A stretch of 64,000 bases of DNA from Martelella mediterranea. GTDB lineage: Bacteria; Pseudomonadota; Alphaproteobacteria; Rhizobiales; Rhizobiaceae. The position numbers and the translations under genes are program-made. Numbering within the stretch: position 1 is the stretch's first letter; each line of letters starts with the position of its first letter. The notes below the pieces were generated by a model that had not been told where the DNA came from, made no database searches, and saw only the letters and a program-made list of their open reading frames with translations. Location: positions 62,001-126,000 of the forward strand of contig NZ_SMAR01000006.1 in the NCBI RefSeq assembly GCF_004342225.1, given 5' to 3'. Below, piece after piece: positions 39,883 to 49,269 of this stretch.

Positions 39883-42349
39883 TCAACCGCCACGTTTTCC
39901 CGGCGAAAAATCCGGCACTGCGCGCCGAACGCGGTCAGCGCAGGTTCGTTTGTCATCTATCACCTCTGACCGACCTGGAACGGGACGCAGGACATCGCCA
40001 TGCAACTGCGCCCTCAGTTCCAGCCAACGCGCCTTGAGAACCTGCCAGTTGTGATCGTCGTATGTGCCACTGACGACAATAGGGTGAACCCGAATGCGGG
40101 GCGGGAGACCATCACCATGATCCCTCCATTTCCGCCATTCGCGAAGCCAAAGACTGTTCTTGCGATCCACACGCCCAATCTGCTGCTCGACAATGCCGGG
40201 ATTCCACTCCGCGTGCAGTAGAATCACTGTGCGACAGGCCTCATGCAGATTGCAGCATACGCCGCGTTTGCGGTGCGGTTGCGCCTGACATCATCCTGGC
40301 GAAGTTGCCCTCGCGCCCGGAATAATCGTTCAGCCAGGCATCCAGCCGGGCTTTCTGCGTATCGTTGTTCTCTGCTTCATCATCCCCGGCAAGCTCCAGG
40401 AGCAGTTTTTCGAACAGCCCGAGCATTTCCCGCCCCGTCCAGGAAGCGCCCGCAACTTCCCGCCTGCCACCAAGTGCCTCGAGCAAAGCCCCGAATTGAA
40501 GGTCTTGTTTGCCGTCCTCATGGCGCAGAATCTCTGACAGAAATGCAGCAGCTCCTCCCTCCAGCGCAAGGTCTTCCAACTCCCGATGAAGCCGTGCGAG
40601 TTCAGCCCGGCGCTCGCTCGCCCACTCCCGATAGCGGGTTTTCAACATCATATCGATTTCGTCGACCCCACCCGCCACCGCAAGATCAGGATCCCTCATC
40701 GCCGCAATGACGGCTGCTATATTGCTTTCCCCGATCCCACTGGCAGGCCAGTGCTGTCCGTCTCGCAAACGACGCAGCATCTCACGCGCGTCCAGCAGTC
40801 TGGTCAGCACATTCATCGGCGTCAGGAACCTGCCGAAGACGAGCACTTTCTCGCCGGCCCGTGTATAGGCCTCGATTTGTCTCACAGCCGCCAGGATCGC
40901 AGGGTGGCTATAGATGTCGTTGCTCTCAGCGGTGAAAGCTTCCGTCCAAAACCCCGCCGGACCAACGAGGTTTGCATCTGTCATGCCAGAAGGGCTGTCT
41001 TCCTCATCCTCTCCAAAGCCGAACCCATACCCCTGGGCAACGGCGAGCCTGACCCGTTTCACACGCGGATCATCCTGAGGGAGTAACGACAGCGCCTCAG
41101 CCGCACAAAAGCGGCGCAACCAGTCACGGGTAAAACCCTCTGCCTCCGGTGAAACCGGGATATCGGTGACCTCACGATAATCACCATGACTGTCTTTGAA
41201 GACGCAGAATTCGGGGTCACTGCGTTTGTCCCGGCGCAGGACGTATGGTCGCAATGCTGCGCAGAACTGCCGGGCGGAGGTCTCGAATTCCCCGGTCAGC
41301 GTCTCGTCCAGTTCTTCGGTTTGAATCCGACGAACAACATTCACATAGCCGGTGATCCATTCCGTCAGCGCTGCGAGCGCAGTAATATCCTGATCGTCAT
41401 CGCGACCATTGAGCCGCTCCAGCGTGTCGATCCACTGGCTGGAGTCCAGCTCGACCGGGGTGGCGGTCATGCCCAGACGAAAAGGATCATCCGCTTCCCA
41501 GCTTACCGGGCCGAGAATGCGCGAAAGGCTTGAATCTGCGCCGCGCGCCTTGTGGGCTTCGTCAACAATTATGAGATCAAACTGACCCAGGCCATAGCCG
41601 ATCAGCGGCAGGATCCTGTTCTTGTAATCGTCCGCCGAAAGCCATTTCTGATCACCGTTAATGGCATCGCGCGGCAGTTCGTGGTCCAGAATCGTTTGGG
41701 CAATGTGCCGCGCCGCACGGCGACTGGCATATACATAGCCCACCTCACCCGAATGGAAATTTTCGCGCATGAAGTTGCGCCGTCGGCCGTCAATCAGGCG
41801 GGCGACGTTGGGTAAGAGTTCCCGGCGCCAGCCTCCAGCGGGGCCTTCTCCACGATTGGGAAACTGCATGTTCGCGAAGGAATGAGAGATCATTATGATC
41901 TCTTCGGCGGCCCAGCCGTTCTCCGGCAACTCACGCTGCTTGCGGCGATCCGAAAGCCACTCCTTATGGCTGTGTAACCGTCTTGCGCTCCCCTCCGCAT
42001 CGGTATCGTGCAAGAAACCGGAGATGAAACCATCATAGCTGCGCAGCGGCAGCAATGTCTTGTCGTCGGCGTTGAACCGTTTCAGTTCCTGTTGCCATTG
42101 TGTCCCAAGGCCCGCGGGCAGAACAATGGCGCTGCGCCCGCCCGCCTCCCGCACCGCTGCGATCAGCGCCGCCGCAATGCGGGTCTTGCCCATACCCACC
42201 TCATCAGCCAGCAGGGCCGAGCGTTGGCCCGCCCGGATACGGCACGCTAGTTCTGTGACACTCGCCTTCTGGCCATGATCTAGCAGGGCATCATCAGACG
42301 TCCCTGCGATACGATCCAGAATGCTCGCGACCTCGTTCCAGTCCACCAT
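39883..42349 (-). pseudogene. SNF2-type helicase, broken by internal deletion
   Basis: The 5' part (42349 to 40241, 702 residues) starts with MVDWNEVASILDRIAG and holds Walker A (LADEVGMGKTRIAAAL), DEAH (IIVDEAHKARG), GMTATPVELD and a helicase C segment. It runs into an early stop at 40241. The missing end can be read in another frame just downstream (40260-39883): NLHEACRTVILLHAEWNPGIVEQQIGRVDRKNS, motifs V-VI of the same helicase. The usual segment between QTRR..LQ and GREGLNLHEA is absent, which implies a short deletion plus frameshift. Its start overlaps the stop of the neighbouring unknown gene (TGATG). Confidence 0.8.
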
Positions 42350-43098
42350 CACGCGGCCTCCCGTTCCCAGAGCGATGGGTAAGCGCTGAGCTCCCACGCG
42401 ACGGACACTGCCAAAAGCGCATCTCTCAATAGGTCTGGCGAAACCCCTTCCGGGCGCATACGCGGATCTGCCAGAGCAGGCAGAGGATTTGCCCTGGCGT
42501 TCCGGAAGAACTCGAGCATCGTTTTTTCGCGAGACGCGATAGCGCAAAGGTTCTGTTGCAACTCCCGACACCACCTTTGCCAGTCCCGCGGGTCCAACCT
42601 TGCCTGTGTCTCACAAAGACGCACCAGAAGTTCCATCATCCTGCGAATGGGATAGGCAGCTGGCGGAGCTTCGGTGGTATCTGAGGCGTCGGTGAGCGGC
42701 TCTTCGCCTTCCTCACCCTCATCTTCGCTGTCAGCATCACCTGGCTCGGGAAATGAGCCAAGGCTGGCAAGGATATCTTCGACCGACATATCGGAGGGGC
42801 GAGCGACAACAAGTGCTTCGGAAGAAATGACAGGCAGCCGCCAACCGCCCTCCGCGAGTGTCACAATCGCTGGAGCCGGTGCAGGCCATGGACAAGGTGT
42901 CTGGGCCTGAGCCGCATCGACACCAATCACCATCACCGATTTGTCCTCGGGGGCCGAGAGCACCCCGTCTTGCCATATAAACCACGCAACTGGCGGCTGG
43001 GTTTCTGGCTCATCGGGGCGCACTGAGAACGGCGGTGCAAAAGTCGGCCACGGAAGCGGCGGAATAGACCGTCCGCGGGCGGAGTAAAATCCGGCCAC
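42349..43098 (-). CDS. Hypothetical protein coupled to helicase
   Basis: A 249-residue protein, not recognised. It has an N-terminal Pro-rich half, a central acidic linker (about 125-155, with GDADSEDEGEEGEEP), and a C-terminal helical part rich in Arg/Leu (MMELLVRLCETQARLDPRDWQRW). Starts with GTG behind AAGGAAG; its stop overlaps the helicase start by one base, so the two genes are translationally coupled. Such small-partner/SNF2 helicase pairs are frequent in defence islands; whether this is one is not shown. The region upstream of its start is cut by an IS21 insertion, so a longer operon may have been lost. Confidence 0.7.
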   Translation of the reverse strand: MAGFYSARGRSIPPLPWPTFAPPFSVRPDEPETQPPVAWFIWQDGVLSAPEDKSVMVIGVDAAQAQTPCPWPAPAPAIVTLAEGGWRLPVISSEALVVARPSDMSVEDILASLGSFPEPGDADSEDEGEEGEEPLTDASDTTEAPPAAYPIRRMMELLVRLCETQARLDPRDWQRWCRELQQNLCAIASREKTMLEFFRNARANPLPALADPRMRPEGVSPDLLRDALLAVSVAWELSAYPSLWEREAA

Positions 43099-43145
43099 CT
43101 ATCTTCCTTCTGCAATGAGCGCAGGAGGGACAGAGGATTTATACC

Positions 43146-43837
43146 GTGGATCTTTATCTGAAGGTTCGTCTGGCCGTCTCGGAAGGGATGAGCCGACGTC
43201 AGGCAGCCAAACACTTCAACATATCCCGCGACAGCGTAGCAAAGATGCTGACGTATTCGACGCCTCCTGGCTATCAGCGACGATCACCAGTCCGGCGGCC
43301 GAAGCTGGACGCGTTCGTTTCGACGATCGACCACTGGTTGGATGAAGACAGACACGTACCTCGCAAACAGCGCCATACGGCCAAGCGTGTGTTTGACCGG
43401 CTTCGCGACGAATGCGGGTTCACCGGCGGCTATACGATCATCAAGGATTATATCCGGGAGCGGGAACAGCGTCGCCAGGAAGTGTTCGTGCCGCTGTCGC
43501 ATCCGCCCGGCCATGCGCAGGCCGATTTCGGTGAGGCGACGGTCGTGATCGGCGGTGTCGAGCAGAAAGCCCGGTTCTTTGTGCTCGATTTTCCGCATAG
43601 TGACAGCTGCTACGTGCGGGCTTATCCGGCGGCGGTGGCCGAGGCCTGGGTCGATGGCCACGTCCATGCGTTTGCGTTTTTCGGGGCCGTGCCGCAGTCG
43701 ATCGTCTATGACAATGACCGCTGCCTTGTGGCGAGGATCCTGCCCGATGGCACGCGCAAGCGGGCAACACTGTTCAGCGGGTTCCTGTCCCATTATCTGA
43801 TCCGGGATCGCTATGGCCGGCCCGGAAAGGGCAATGA
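43146..43837 (+). pseudogene. istA: IS21 IstA transposase, 5' part (interrupted)
   Basis: IstA of the IS21 family, N-terminal HTH (MSRRQAAKHFNISRDSVAKM) and DDE domain start (HAQADFGEATVVIGG, with QSIVYDNDRC). The GTG start is behind GGAGGG. The chain is cut after DRYGRPGKGND by the IS110 insertion; the next residues TDEIE and a stop come from IS110 sequence. The rest is found at 45436. Confidence 0.9.
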
Positions 43838-43952
43838 CACGGATGAGATCGAATAGCCCCTTCGACAGAAATTGTGGTATTTTCTTCAGGCCCACGGGCG
43901 ACCACGTGGTGAACGGCCGGGCATGAGGTTCAAGCCCTGCGGCGCAGCCAGA

Positions 43953-45182
43953 TCATCGTCGCTCCTCATTTGTGGCGTCCGTGGGTTTTGAGCGGGGCCC
44001 TCGTTGTCGCCATCCGTCGGTCATTCGCCTATATGCGCCTTCGGCCTGCTGAGCGCGGTTGCGCTCCTCCCGGCGACGTTGCGTGATGTTGTAGTCGTAG
44101 CCGGCACCTTTCTGGCCGCGTCTCGGCGGATGTCCGGCGCGCAGTTCGAGGTCACGCAGTTTCTTGGCATGTAGCGAGGGGCGAACCCAGCTGTAGTCTT
44201 CACCTTTGGTCAGCAGGTGCCAGATGATCACTGCCAGCTTACGGGCAACCGCCACTGCGGCAATGTGATTGCCCCGTTTGCTCCGCACGCGCTCGTAGAA
44301 GGCACGCAACGGCCCTGGACTTCGCACGGTCTGCCAGGCCGCTTCGACAAGTAGATGGCGGGCATTTGCGCGTCCGCGTTTGGTGATCCGACCATGATGG
44401 GCGGGGCCATCACTAGATTGATGGACGCTTGGATTGAGGCCGATATAGGCAACCAGCTTGTCGGGGTTGTCAAAACGTTCGATTTTGCCGATCGCCGCCA
44501 TCAGTCCGACAGCAACCACCATGTCGATGCCCGGGATCGTCATCAATCGTGTCACGTTCGGATCGGACAAGGCGGCGCGTGCAATGTCACGTTCCACTCC
44601 CTTGAGTGCATCGGACTGACGGTCGTATTCCTCGACGTGCCGTTCAATGGCCTCCCGCTCGTCGTCCGGTAGATACTGGGCCCGCAGCCAGTTCCGACCC
44701 TTGCCGCCGAAGAGATCGGCAAATGGGCAGGGTGGAATCAGGTTCGCGTGCAGGATCGACTGGACGACCGATTTTAGACGGGTCCGTTGCCGGACAAGTT
44801 GCGTTCGGCGCGTCACCTGACGTCGGCGAGCCAAGGTTGCCGCGTCCGGAATCCAGACCTCCGGCAAGAAGCCGGCGGCGTAGAGTTGCGCCAGGACGCG
44901 CGCGTCGATCGCGTCAGTCTTGATCTTCGCCTTGGCGATCAGATGGACCTGCAACGGATTTGCCACGGCCACCCTTGCAACGCGCGGAGCGAGAATCTCC
45001 ACAACTGCGGTCGCATTGCCGGTCGCTTCCACCACGACATGATCCGACGGCAGAAGTGTTCTGGCAAAGTCTTCCAGATGCTCCCGCGTCATTCCGATCC
45101 GGCCAAGTCGCTTGGTTTCTCCATCTTCGAGAGCCACCGCTTCGGCGAAGACGCGGTGGATATCCATGCCGATGATGCGCAT
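43953..45182 (-). CDS. IS110-family transposase (bridge-RNA-guided recombinase)
   Basis: A 409-residue DEDD recombinase. The N-terminal RuvC-like domain begins IIGMDIHRVFAEAV (first Asp) with VVEATGNATAVVE and KIKTDAIDARVLAQL (the DAxD pair). The C-terminal Tnp20 domain holds LMTIPGIDMVVAVGLMAAIG and the serine-bearing HQSSDGPAHHGRITKRG region. Start MRIIGMD at 45182 is chosen from the AAAGGAGG ribosome site on that strand; longer frames enter the left-end RNA region. Appears intact. Confidence 0.92.
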   Translation of the reverse strand: MRIIGMDIHRVFAEAVALEDGETKRLGRIGMTREHLEDFARTLLPSDHVVVEATGNATAVVEILAPRVARVAVANPLQVHLIAKAKIKTDAIDARVLAQLYAAGFLPEVWIPDAATLARRRQVTRRTQLVRQRTRLKSVVQSILHANLIPPCPFADLFGGKGRNWLRAQYLPDDEREAIERHVEEYDRQSDALKGVERDIARAALSDPNVTRLMTIPGIDMVVAVGLMAAIGKIERFDNPDKLVAYIGLNPSVHQSSDGPAHHGRITKRGRANARHLLVEAAWQTVRSPGPLRAFYERVRSKRGNHIAAVAVARKLAVIIWHLLTKGEDYSWVRPSLHAKKLRDLELRAGHPPRRGQKGAGYDYNITQRRREERNRAQQAEGAYRRMTDGWRQRGPRSKPTDATNEERR

Positions 45183-45435
45183 ATCTACCTCCTTTGCTAT
45201 GTCATCCCAATTCTCAGGAGCTGGCGGGCTACACGGCAACTACGGATCCGCGCTCGCAGCGCATTCGGGTAAGCCGCAGGGGCGACCATATAAAGGCTCG
45301 GGCTCGCAGCCCATGTCTTTCGCTCGGCCTGCCCGCACTCGCGTGCTCCCGACGCCCCACATCCCGAATGGTCTCACCATAGCGCCTGCCACCGAAGTGC
45401 GGCAAAGATATCGAGGCGTCAGCGTGATCATGCCA
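45183..45435 (-). ncRNA. Putative IS110 bridge RNA region
   Basis: The 253-bp non-coding left end, transcribed in the same direction as the transposase, is where IS110-group elements encode the bridge RNA that pairs with target and donor DNA. GC-rich stems with inverted GCTCGCAGC/GCTGCGAGC motifs are present on the minus strand (around 45252-45260 and 45302-45310). The guide loops were not identified with confidence, so the position rests on family knowledge. Confidence 0.45.
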
Positions 45436-46029
45436 GATAAGGGTAACGTCGAGGGTCTGGTCGGTTATGCCCGGCGTAACTTCATGGTCCCCATCCCGCA
45501 GTTTCCGACCTGGGATGCGTTCAACGCCTTTCTGGAAGAACAGTGCCGGAAGCGCCAATGTGACAGGCTGCGCGGTGAGAGCGAGACGATCGGTGAACGG
45601 CTGCTGCGCGATCTGGCTGCCATGCAGTCCTTGCCAGCGTCGCCATTTGACGCCTGCGACCAAGCCAGCGCCAGGGTCACGGCACAGTCTCTCGTTCGCT
45701 ACAAGACGAACGACTATTCCGTGCCCGTCGCCTATGGCCACCAGGACGTTTGGGTCCGAGGCTATGTCGACAAGGTGGTGATCGGTTGCCGCGGCGAGGT
45801 CATCGCCCGCCATCCCAGGAGCTGGGATCGGGAGGATGTCATCTTCGACCCTGTTCATTACCTGCCGCTGATCGAGCGGAAGATCAATGCGCTGGATCAG
45901 GCAGCCCCTTTGCAGGGCTGGGATCTGCCGGAGGAATTCGCGACACTGTGCCGTCTGATGGAAGGCCGCATGGCAAAGCATGGCCGGCGAGAATACGTGC
46001 AGGTTCTTCGACTGCTGGAAAGCTTCGAT
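45436..46029 (+). pseudogene. istA: IS21 IstA transposase, 3' part (truncated)
   Basis: Continuation of istA: KGNVEGLVGYARRNFMVPIP, EEQCRKRQ, and the C-terminal LPEEFATLCRLMEGRMAKHGRREYVQVLRLLESFDM. Family homology stops at about 46029, before the end of IstA; istB and the right inverted repeat are missing. The frame then runs without a break into the next, unrelated coding sequence. Confidence 0.85.
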
Positions 46030-46515
46030 ATGGCCTGGCCCGGTGATCGCACCCGAACGATGAGCGGATCGACCATGAAAATCGAAATCCCGATCCCGAA
46101 CATGATCAGTCTGGGCGGCATCAAGGCCTACACGGATTCGGATTACTACGACCGTGATTCGAAAGACCCCGTCAAACGTTTCCATCGCGGCCATCACAAC
46201 ATGACTGCAGAGGAGCGAGAGAAAGCCGCGGCCGCGATCAACGAGAACATGAAAGACGAGGATGAAAAGACACGCAAGATCGCCAACAAGATACTGGGTG
46301 CCGCCACCGCGCGGATCATGTTCGAGCCGGTTGCCGATATCGGCGATGCCGCAGCGTGGAACATCCGCACCAAGGAACTCGACGTCCTGACCGGAGCGAC
46401 CGAATTCAGCTTACAAGTAGACGTAAGTGCCGAAAACGAGGAGAACAAGGCCGTCGCCAAGAAGCTGGCCCAATCCGTCCTCGACGACTGCAAAGGTGCC
46501 TCGGTCGGCGAATGA
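46030..46515 (+). pseudogene. 5'-truncated unknown gene fused to istA
   Basis: About 150 residues in frame with the truncated IstA but of different nature: Lys/Glu-rich, with YTDSDYYDRDSKDPVKRF, a helical region (AEEREKAAAAINENMKDEDEK) and a beta-rich end. No signal peptide is visible at its own possible start (ATG 46060 or 46075). It belongs by direction and composition to the following gene cluster and was probably cut by the IS21 deletion. Confidence 0.55.
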
Positions 46516-46569
46516 TGCCTGCCGGCCCCACGGTCAGAAGCCGCACCACGACAAGACAGGAAAGAAAAA

Positions 46570-47619
46570 ATGACGATGACCACATTTAGCCGGGTATTCA
46601 TGACATTTGCCACCTTCCTGATCGTGTCTCAGGCCGCCGGAGCAGCCCCTGTTTGCGAAGGGGAATACATGTCTGCCGTCACCGGCGCGTCGCCGCCAGT
46701 TCAGGGCAAGGTCACGGGCGTGCCCAATCCCTACCGCGAACAGCCCGTCCGCATCGACGTGAAGGATTGCGGGCGCACGTTGGTGATTCATGGCGATGGG
46801 GCGATTCCTCTCAAGCAAAGCGCCAACGATCCTACGCATTATGTCGGGTCGCATCAGGGCGCACCGGCCGTGTTCGATGTCTGGAGCCCCGACCGCCTGA
46901 CGGGCCAGATCCTGGTTCCGGGCTCCGACGGCGGCGTGATCTTCGAAATGACGCTTGTGGAGGGGCACACCCCCGATATGGAGGGCTGCGGCAATCCCGA
47001 GCAGACGAATACAAAATCGGACGACGACCGGCTGACCGTCGATCCCGCGCTGCGCAGCGAGGTGATCAGCATTGTCGCCGACGAGTTGGGCGTGCCAAGG
47101 GATCAGGCCGGGCGCTACATCTCGGCCTTGCGATCCGTGGCGAAAACCCGCCAGTCGGACGAGGGGATAACCGAAATTATGCCAGGTGAGCCGGGCTGTC
47201 CCATCGAATTGACCGGCGTGAAGACCTGCAAGGTCTTTCCGCCCGACACCACGACAGTCGTCGAAGTCAATCTCCTGCTCGACGAGGACGGTCGCCTGCT
47301 GCCTGTCACAACAGAAGGCTCTGCCACGCGGCGGGTCCGCGTCGACGATCCCGGCGCTACGACGGATTTCTGCGCGCCGGACGCGCCGGAGACGAAACTG
47401 CCCGAGGCCGAGAGGCGCCTCCGGTTCAAGTTCTTCGCGATCGATGAAGACGGCATCAACGATGTTCAGGCCGGTCTTTTCGACGCGGATACTGATATTT
47501 TCAAGAAGGCCCATTACGCCGAAGGGAAATACAAGGGGAGCCGGGGCCGGTCAGAAGCTGCCGGTGAAGCCTACCGGGCCATCGGATCGCCAGTAACGGG
47601 TCGGCACAAACTGCCCTGA
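46570..47619 (+). CDS. Secreted protein, unknown (paralogue A)
   Basis: A 349-residue protein with signal peptide (about 1-25, ending AAGAA) and no membrane span after it. The N-terminal half shows a beta-rich domain with Cys pairs: PVCEGEY near the mature start, DCGRTLVIHGDG, and a GG...MTLVEGH strand. The same series, C-x-G-x-Y, DGCNRIVVEGQG and MKLTLVK, occurs in the gene at 54211, so these two are distant paralogues at the two ends of the cluster. C-terminal half is different. Good ribosome site (AGGAAAG). Confidence 0.75.
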   Translation: MTMTTFSRVFMTFATFLIVSQAAGAAPVCEGEYMSAVTGASPPVQGKVTGVPNPYREQPVRIDVKDCGRTLVIHGDGAIPLKQSANDPTHYVGSHQGAPAVFDVWSPDRLTGQILVPGSDGGVIFEMTLVEGHTPDMEGCGNPEQTNTKSDDDRLTVDPALRSEVISIVADELGVPRDQAGRYISALRSVAKTRQSDEGITEIMPGEPGCPIELTGVKTCKVFPPDTTTVVEVNLLLDEDGRLLPVTTEGSATRRVRVDDPGATTDFCAPDAPETKLPEAERRLRFKFFAIDEDGINDVQAGLFDADTDIFKKAHYAEGKYKGSRGRSEAAGEAYRAIGSPVTGRHKLP

Positions 47620-47671
47620 GTGCCCCGCAATGCGCCGGGTGAAAGACTACAGAAGCGAGGGAGGATAACTC

Positions 47672-48679
47672 ATGGATTTCGAGAAACCGGGAATAGGAGC
47701 GCAGTTTTCACAACTGGGCTACCTGCTCAAGAACACATTCACGATCATCGGTCGCGACAAGGACATCCTGTCGCCCATCATCCGGATGAGCATCTACGCC
47801 ACCCTCGTGGTCGTGCTGTTCTTCGCCGGGGTCGCCGCCATCGTCGTCGGTATGGGAGGGACAGGCACCCTGCTGCTTTTGGCCATGGTCGTCGCCTTCA
47901 TCTACAAGTTTTTTTACTACAACCATCAGGAATTGCGGTTGAGCCGACTGATCTATGACACGGCCTGCGGACGGGATGCGACGCTGCAGAACGTGCGCAA
48001 GGAGCTCGCCGACCTGAAAGGCCGCGCCCGGATCCTTGGGCTGATCGACATGGCGGGCGCGTGGGTGGCCATGAGGCGCGGGAACGGTGGGTTTTTCGTC
48101 CGGCTCGTTCTTGGCACACTGGTCGAGATATGGGATCTGGTGAACCATTTTCTCCTGCCCGTCTTCGCCATCGACAAGCTGAGTTTCCGCGACGGGGGCG
48201 CGCGTCTCCGCTCGCTGAAGGATCACGTCCCCGAAACACTGGTCGGTGTCTTCGGGATCGACATCATGGCCGGAGTCGTGCGCAGCGTTCTGGTGCCCCT
48301 CTATCTGATCGCGATCATCCTCGGCATCATCCTTGGCCTTGCATTCGGAGGCGTGATGCCTGCTGCGTTCTCCGCTGGCCGGCTGGGGGACCTGTTCGGC
48401 AGCATTCCAGACGCGCTGCCGTTCAACGAACAGACGCTGTTCAACTGGCTGCCGCTCTTCGTGCTTGTCTTACTAACCTTCATAGGCAACGCGATCCTCG
48501 CGCGGCTCGTGACGGCGATCAAGGTGATCTACTTCACCCTGTTTTACACGCGCATTGCCCACGTGGACGCCCTCGCCTCCGATATCCGGCATGAGCTCGA
48601 CGGCTACCTGAACCTCGGGGGCGGCGACGCCTCCGCTGGAGATACGTCAGCGTCCGGTCCCGCTATGGGACAGAGTTGA
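47672..48679 (+). CDS. Multi-pass inner membrane protein, unknown
   Basis: A 335-residue membrane protein with about five or six hydrophobic spans (SIYATLVVVLFFAGVAAIVV near residue 40; LLLLAMVVAFIYKFF; LIAIILGIILGLAFGG; LPLFVLVLLTFIGNAIL) and a soluble Gly/Ala/Ser-rich tail. A DUF4013-like architecture is possible but not certain. A strong GAGGAT ribosome site precedes the ATG. It is the only clear integral membrane gene of the cluster, so it could be the inner-membrane part of the putative system. Confidence 0.75.
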   Translation: MDFEKPGIGAQFSQLGYLLKNTFTIIGRDKDILSPIIRMSIYATLVVVLFFAGVAAIVVGMGGTGTLLLLAMVVAFIYKFFYYNHQELRLSRLIYDTACGRDATLQNVRKELADLKGRARILGLIDMAGAWVAMRRGNGGFFVRLVLGTLVEIWDLVNHFLLPVFAIDKLSFRDGGARLRSLKDHVPETLVGVFGIDIMAGVVRSVLVPLYLIAIILGIILGLAFGGVMPAAFSAGRLGDLFGSIPDALPFNEQTLFNWLPLFVLVLLTFIGNAILARLVTAIKVIYFTLFYTRIAHVDALASDIRHELDGYLNLGGGDASAGDTSASGPAMGQS

Positions 48680-48805
48680 AACAAGACATTTCGCGGCAAG
48701 CCTCAAATACGGATATTCGCGGGCTTCATTTGATTGCGCCAGCGCCGGGGTCGCCACGGTCATGCAGATCAAGACCATAGAACGCGAAAACAGGGAACGG
48801 GGCAT
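48647..48805 (-). CDS. Short secreted peptide or gene remnant
   Basis: A 52-residue frame on the opposite strand with an AGGAAA ribosome site and a perfect signal peptide (MPRSLFSRSMVLICMTV, ending TPALAQ), followed by only about 27 mature residues. It overlaps the end of the membrane-protein gene. Either a small secreted peptide or the 5' stub of a lost gene. Confidence 0.4.
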   Translation of the reverse strand: MPRSLFSRSMVLICMTVATPALAQSNEAREYPYLRLAAKCLVSTLSHSGTGR

Positions 48806-48952
48806 GTATGATTTCCTGAAAACAGTCACAACCTTGCAGAGCTGTTCATTTATTCCTGGTTGTTTGTAAGATTGTTCCGATGTGATCGTAAACCTGCGAC
48901 CTCTTGAATGGGAGATGCTGGTCGCAAGACATTATTTTGCATTTTACACCGG

Positions 48953-48976
48953 CGCCCCGTTCAAACGAACGGGGCG
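48953..48976. other. Perfect hairpin in intergenic space
   Basis: Perfect 9-bp stem CGCCCCGTT/AACGGGGCG (48953-48961, 48968-48976), loop CAAACG. No T-run follows on either strand, so it is not a standard terminator. The 326 bp between 48806 and 49131 hold no supported gene. Confidence 0.6.
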
Positions 48977-49131
48977 TACAGGTCGCCCAGCGTGCAACGA
49001 ATATCCTCACTATAAATCGGAGCGGACGCAGGCCGAAAAACAACAACGCGAAGATCAAGGTGAGCATGGTGAGACATCGTGGGCATATTCTTTCTTCTGA
49101 ACCCGCCGGATTGAAATGAGGAGTCGATACC

Positions 49132-49246
49132 ATGCGACATATTGTGCCCATCGTACTGGCCGTGTCGCTGACCGACCAGCACCGTCGGCGTCCTGATCGC
49201 ATGTCGAGGCGCGATTTCCTATCGAACTGAGAGTAATCGTCACGCG
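49132..49246 (+). pseudogene. Remnant of an SH3-type cluster gene
   Basis: A GAGGAG ribosome site, ATG and signal-peptide start (MRHIVPIVLAVSLT) run, after a break, into a 57-bp segment (49190-49246) whose translation VLIACRGAISYRTESNRHA is nearly the same as residues encoded at 53240-53296 of the second SH3 gene. The frame between is lost. This is an internally deleted paralogue directly before the VWA gene. Confidence 0.75.
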
Positions 49247-49269
49247 ATCGTCAAGAGGAGAACCGGAAG

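Larger units (their letters stand above)
43838..45435 (-). mobile_element. IS110-family element inserted in istA
   Basis: About 1.6 kb between the two halves of istA. On the left the frame reads ..GGC AAT GA, on the right GA TAAGGGTAAC; a single GA core would restore the istA reading GKGNDKGNVEG, so the element is bounded by duplicated GA at 43836-43837 and 45436-45437. It has no terminal inverted repeats, as usual for this family. One gene, a transposase on the minus strand, with 253 bp of non-coding DNA before it and 115 bp after it. The longer side before the gene suits the IS110 group. Confidence 0.85.

Noticed and set aside
45112-45427. Upstream extension of the second istA part
   Set aside because: This belongs to IS110 (antisense to its transposase start and left end), not to IstA.
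48953-48976. Intrinsic terminator
   Set aside because: A perfect stem, but no T-run on either strand; listed only as a hairpin.
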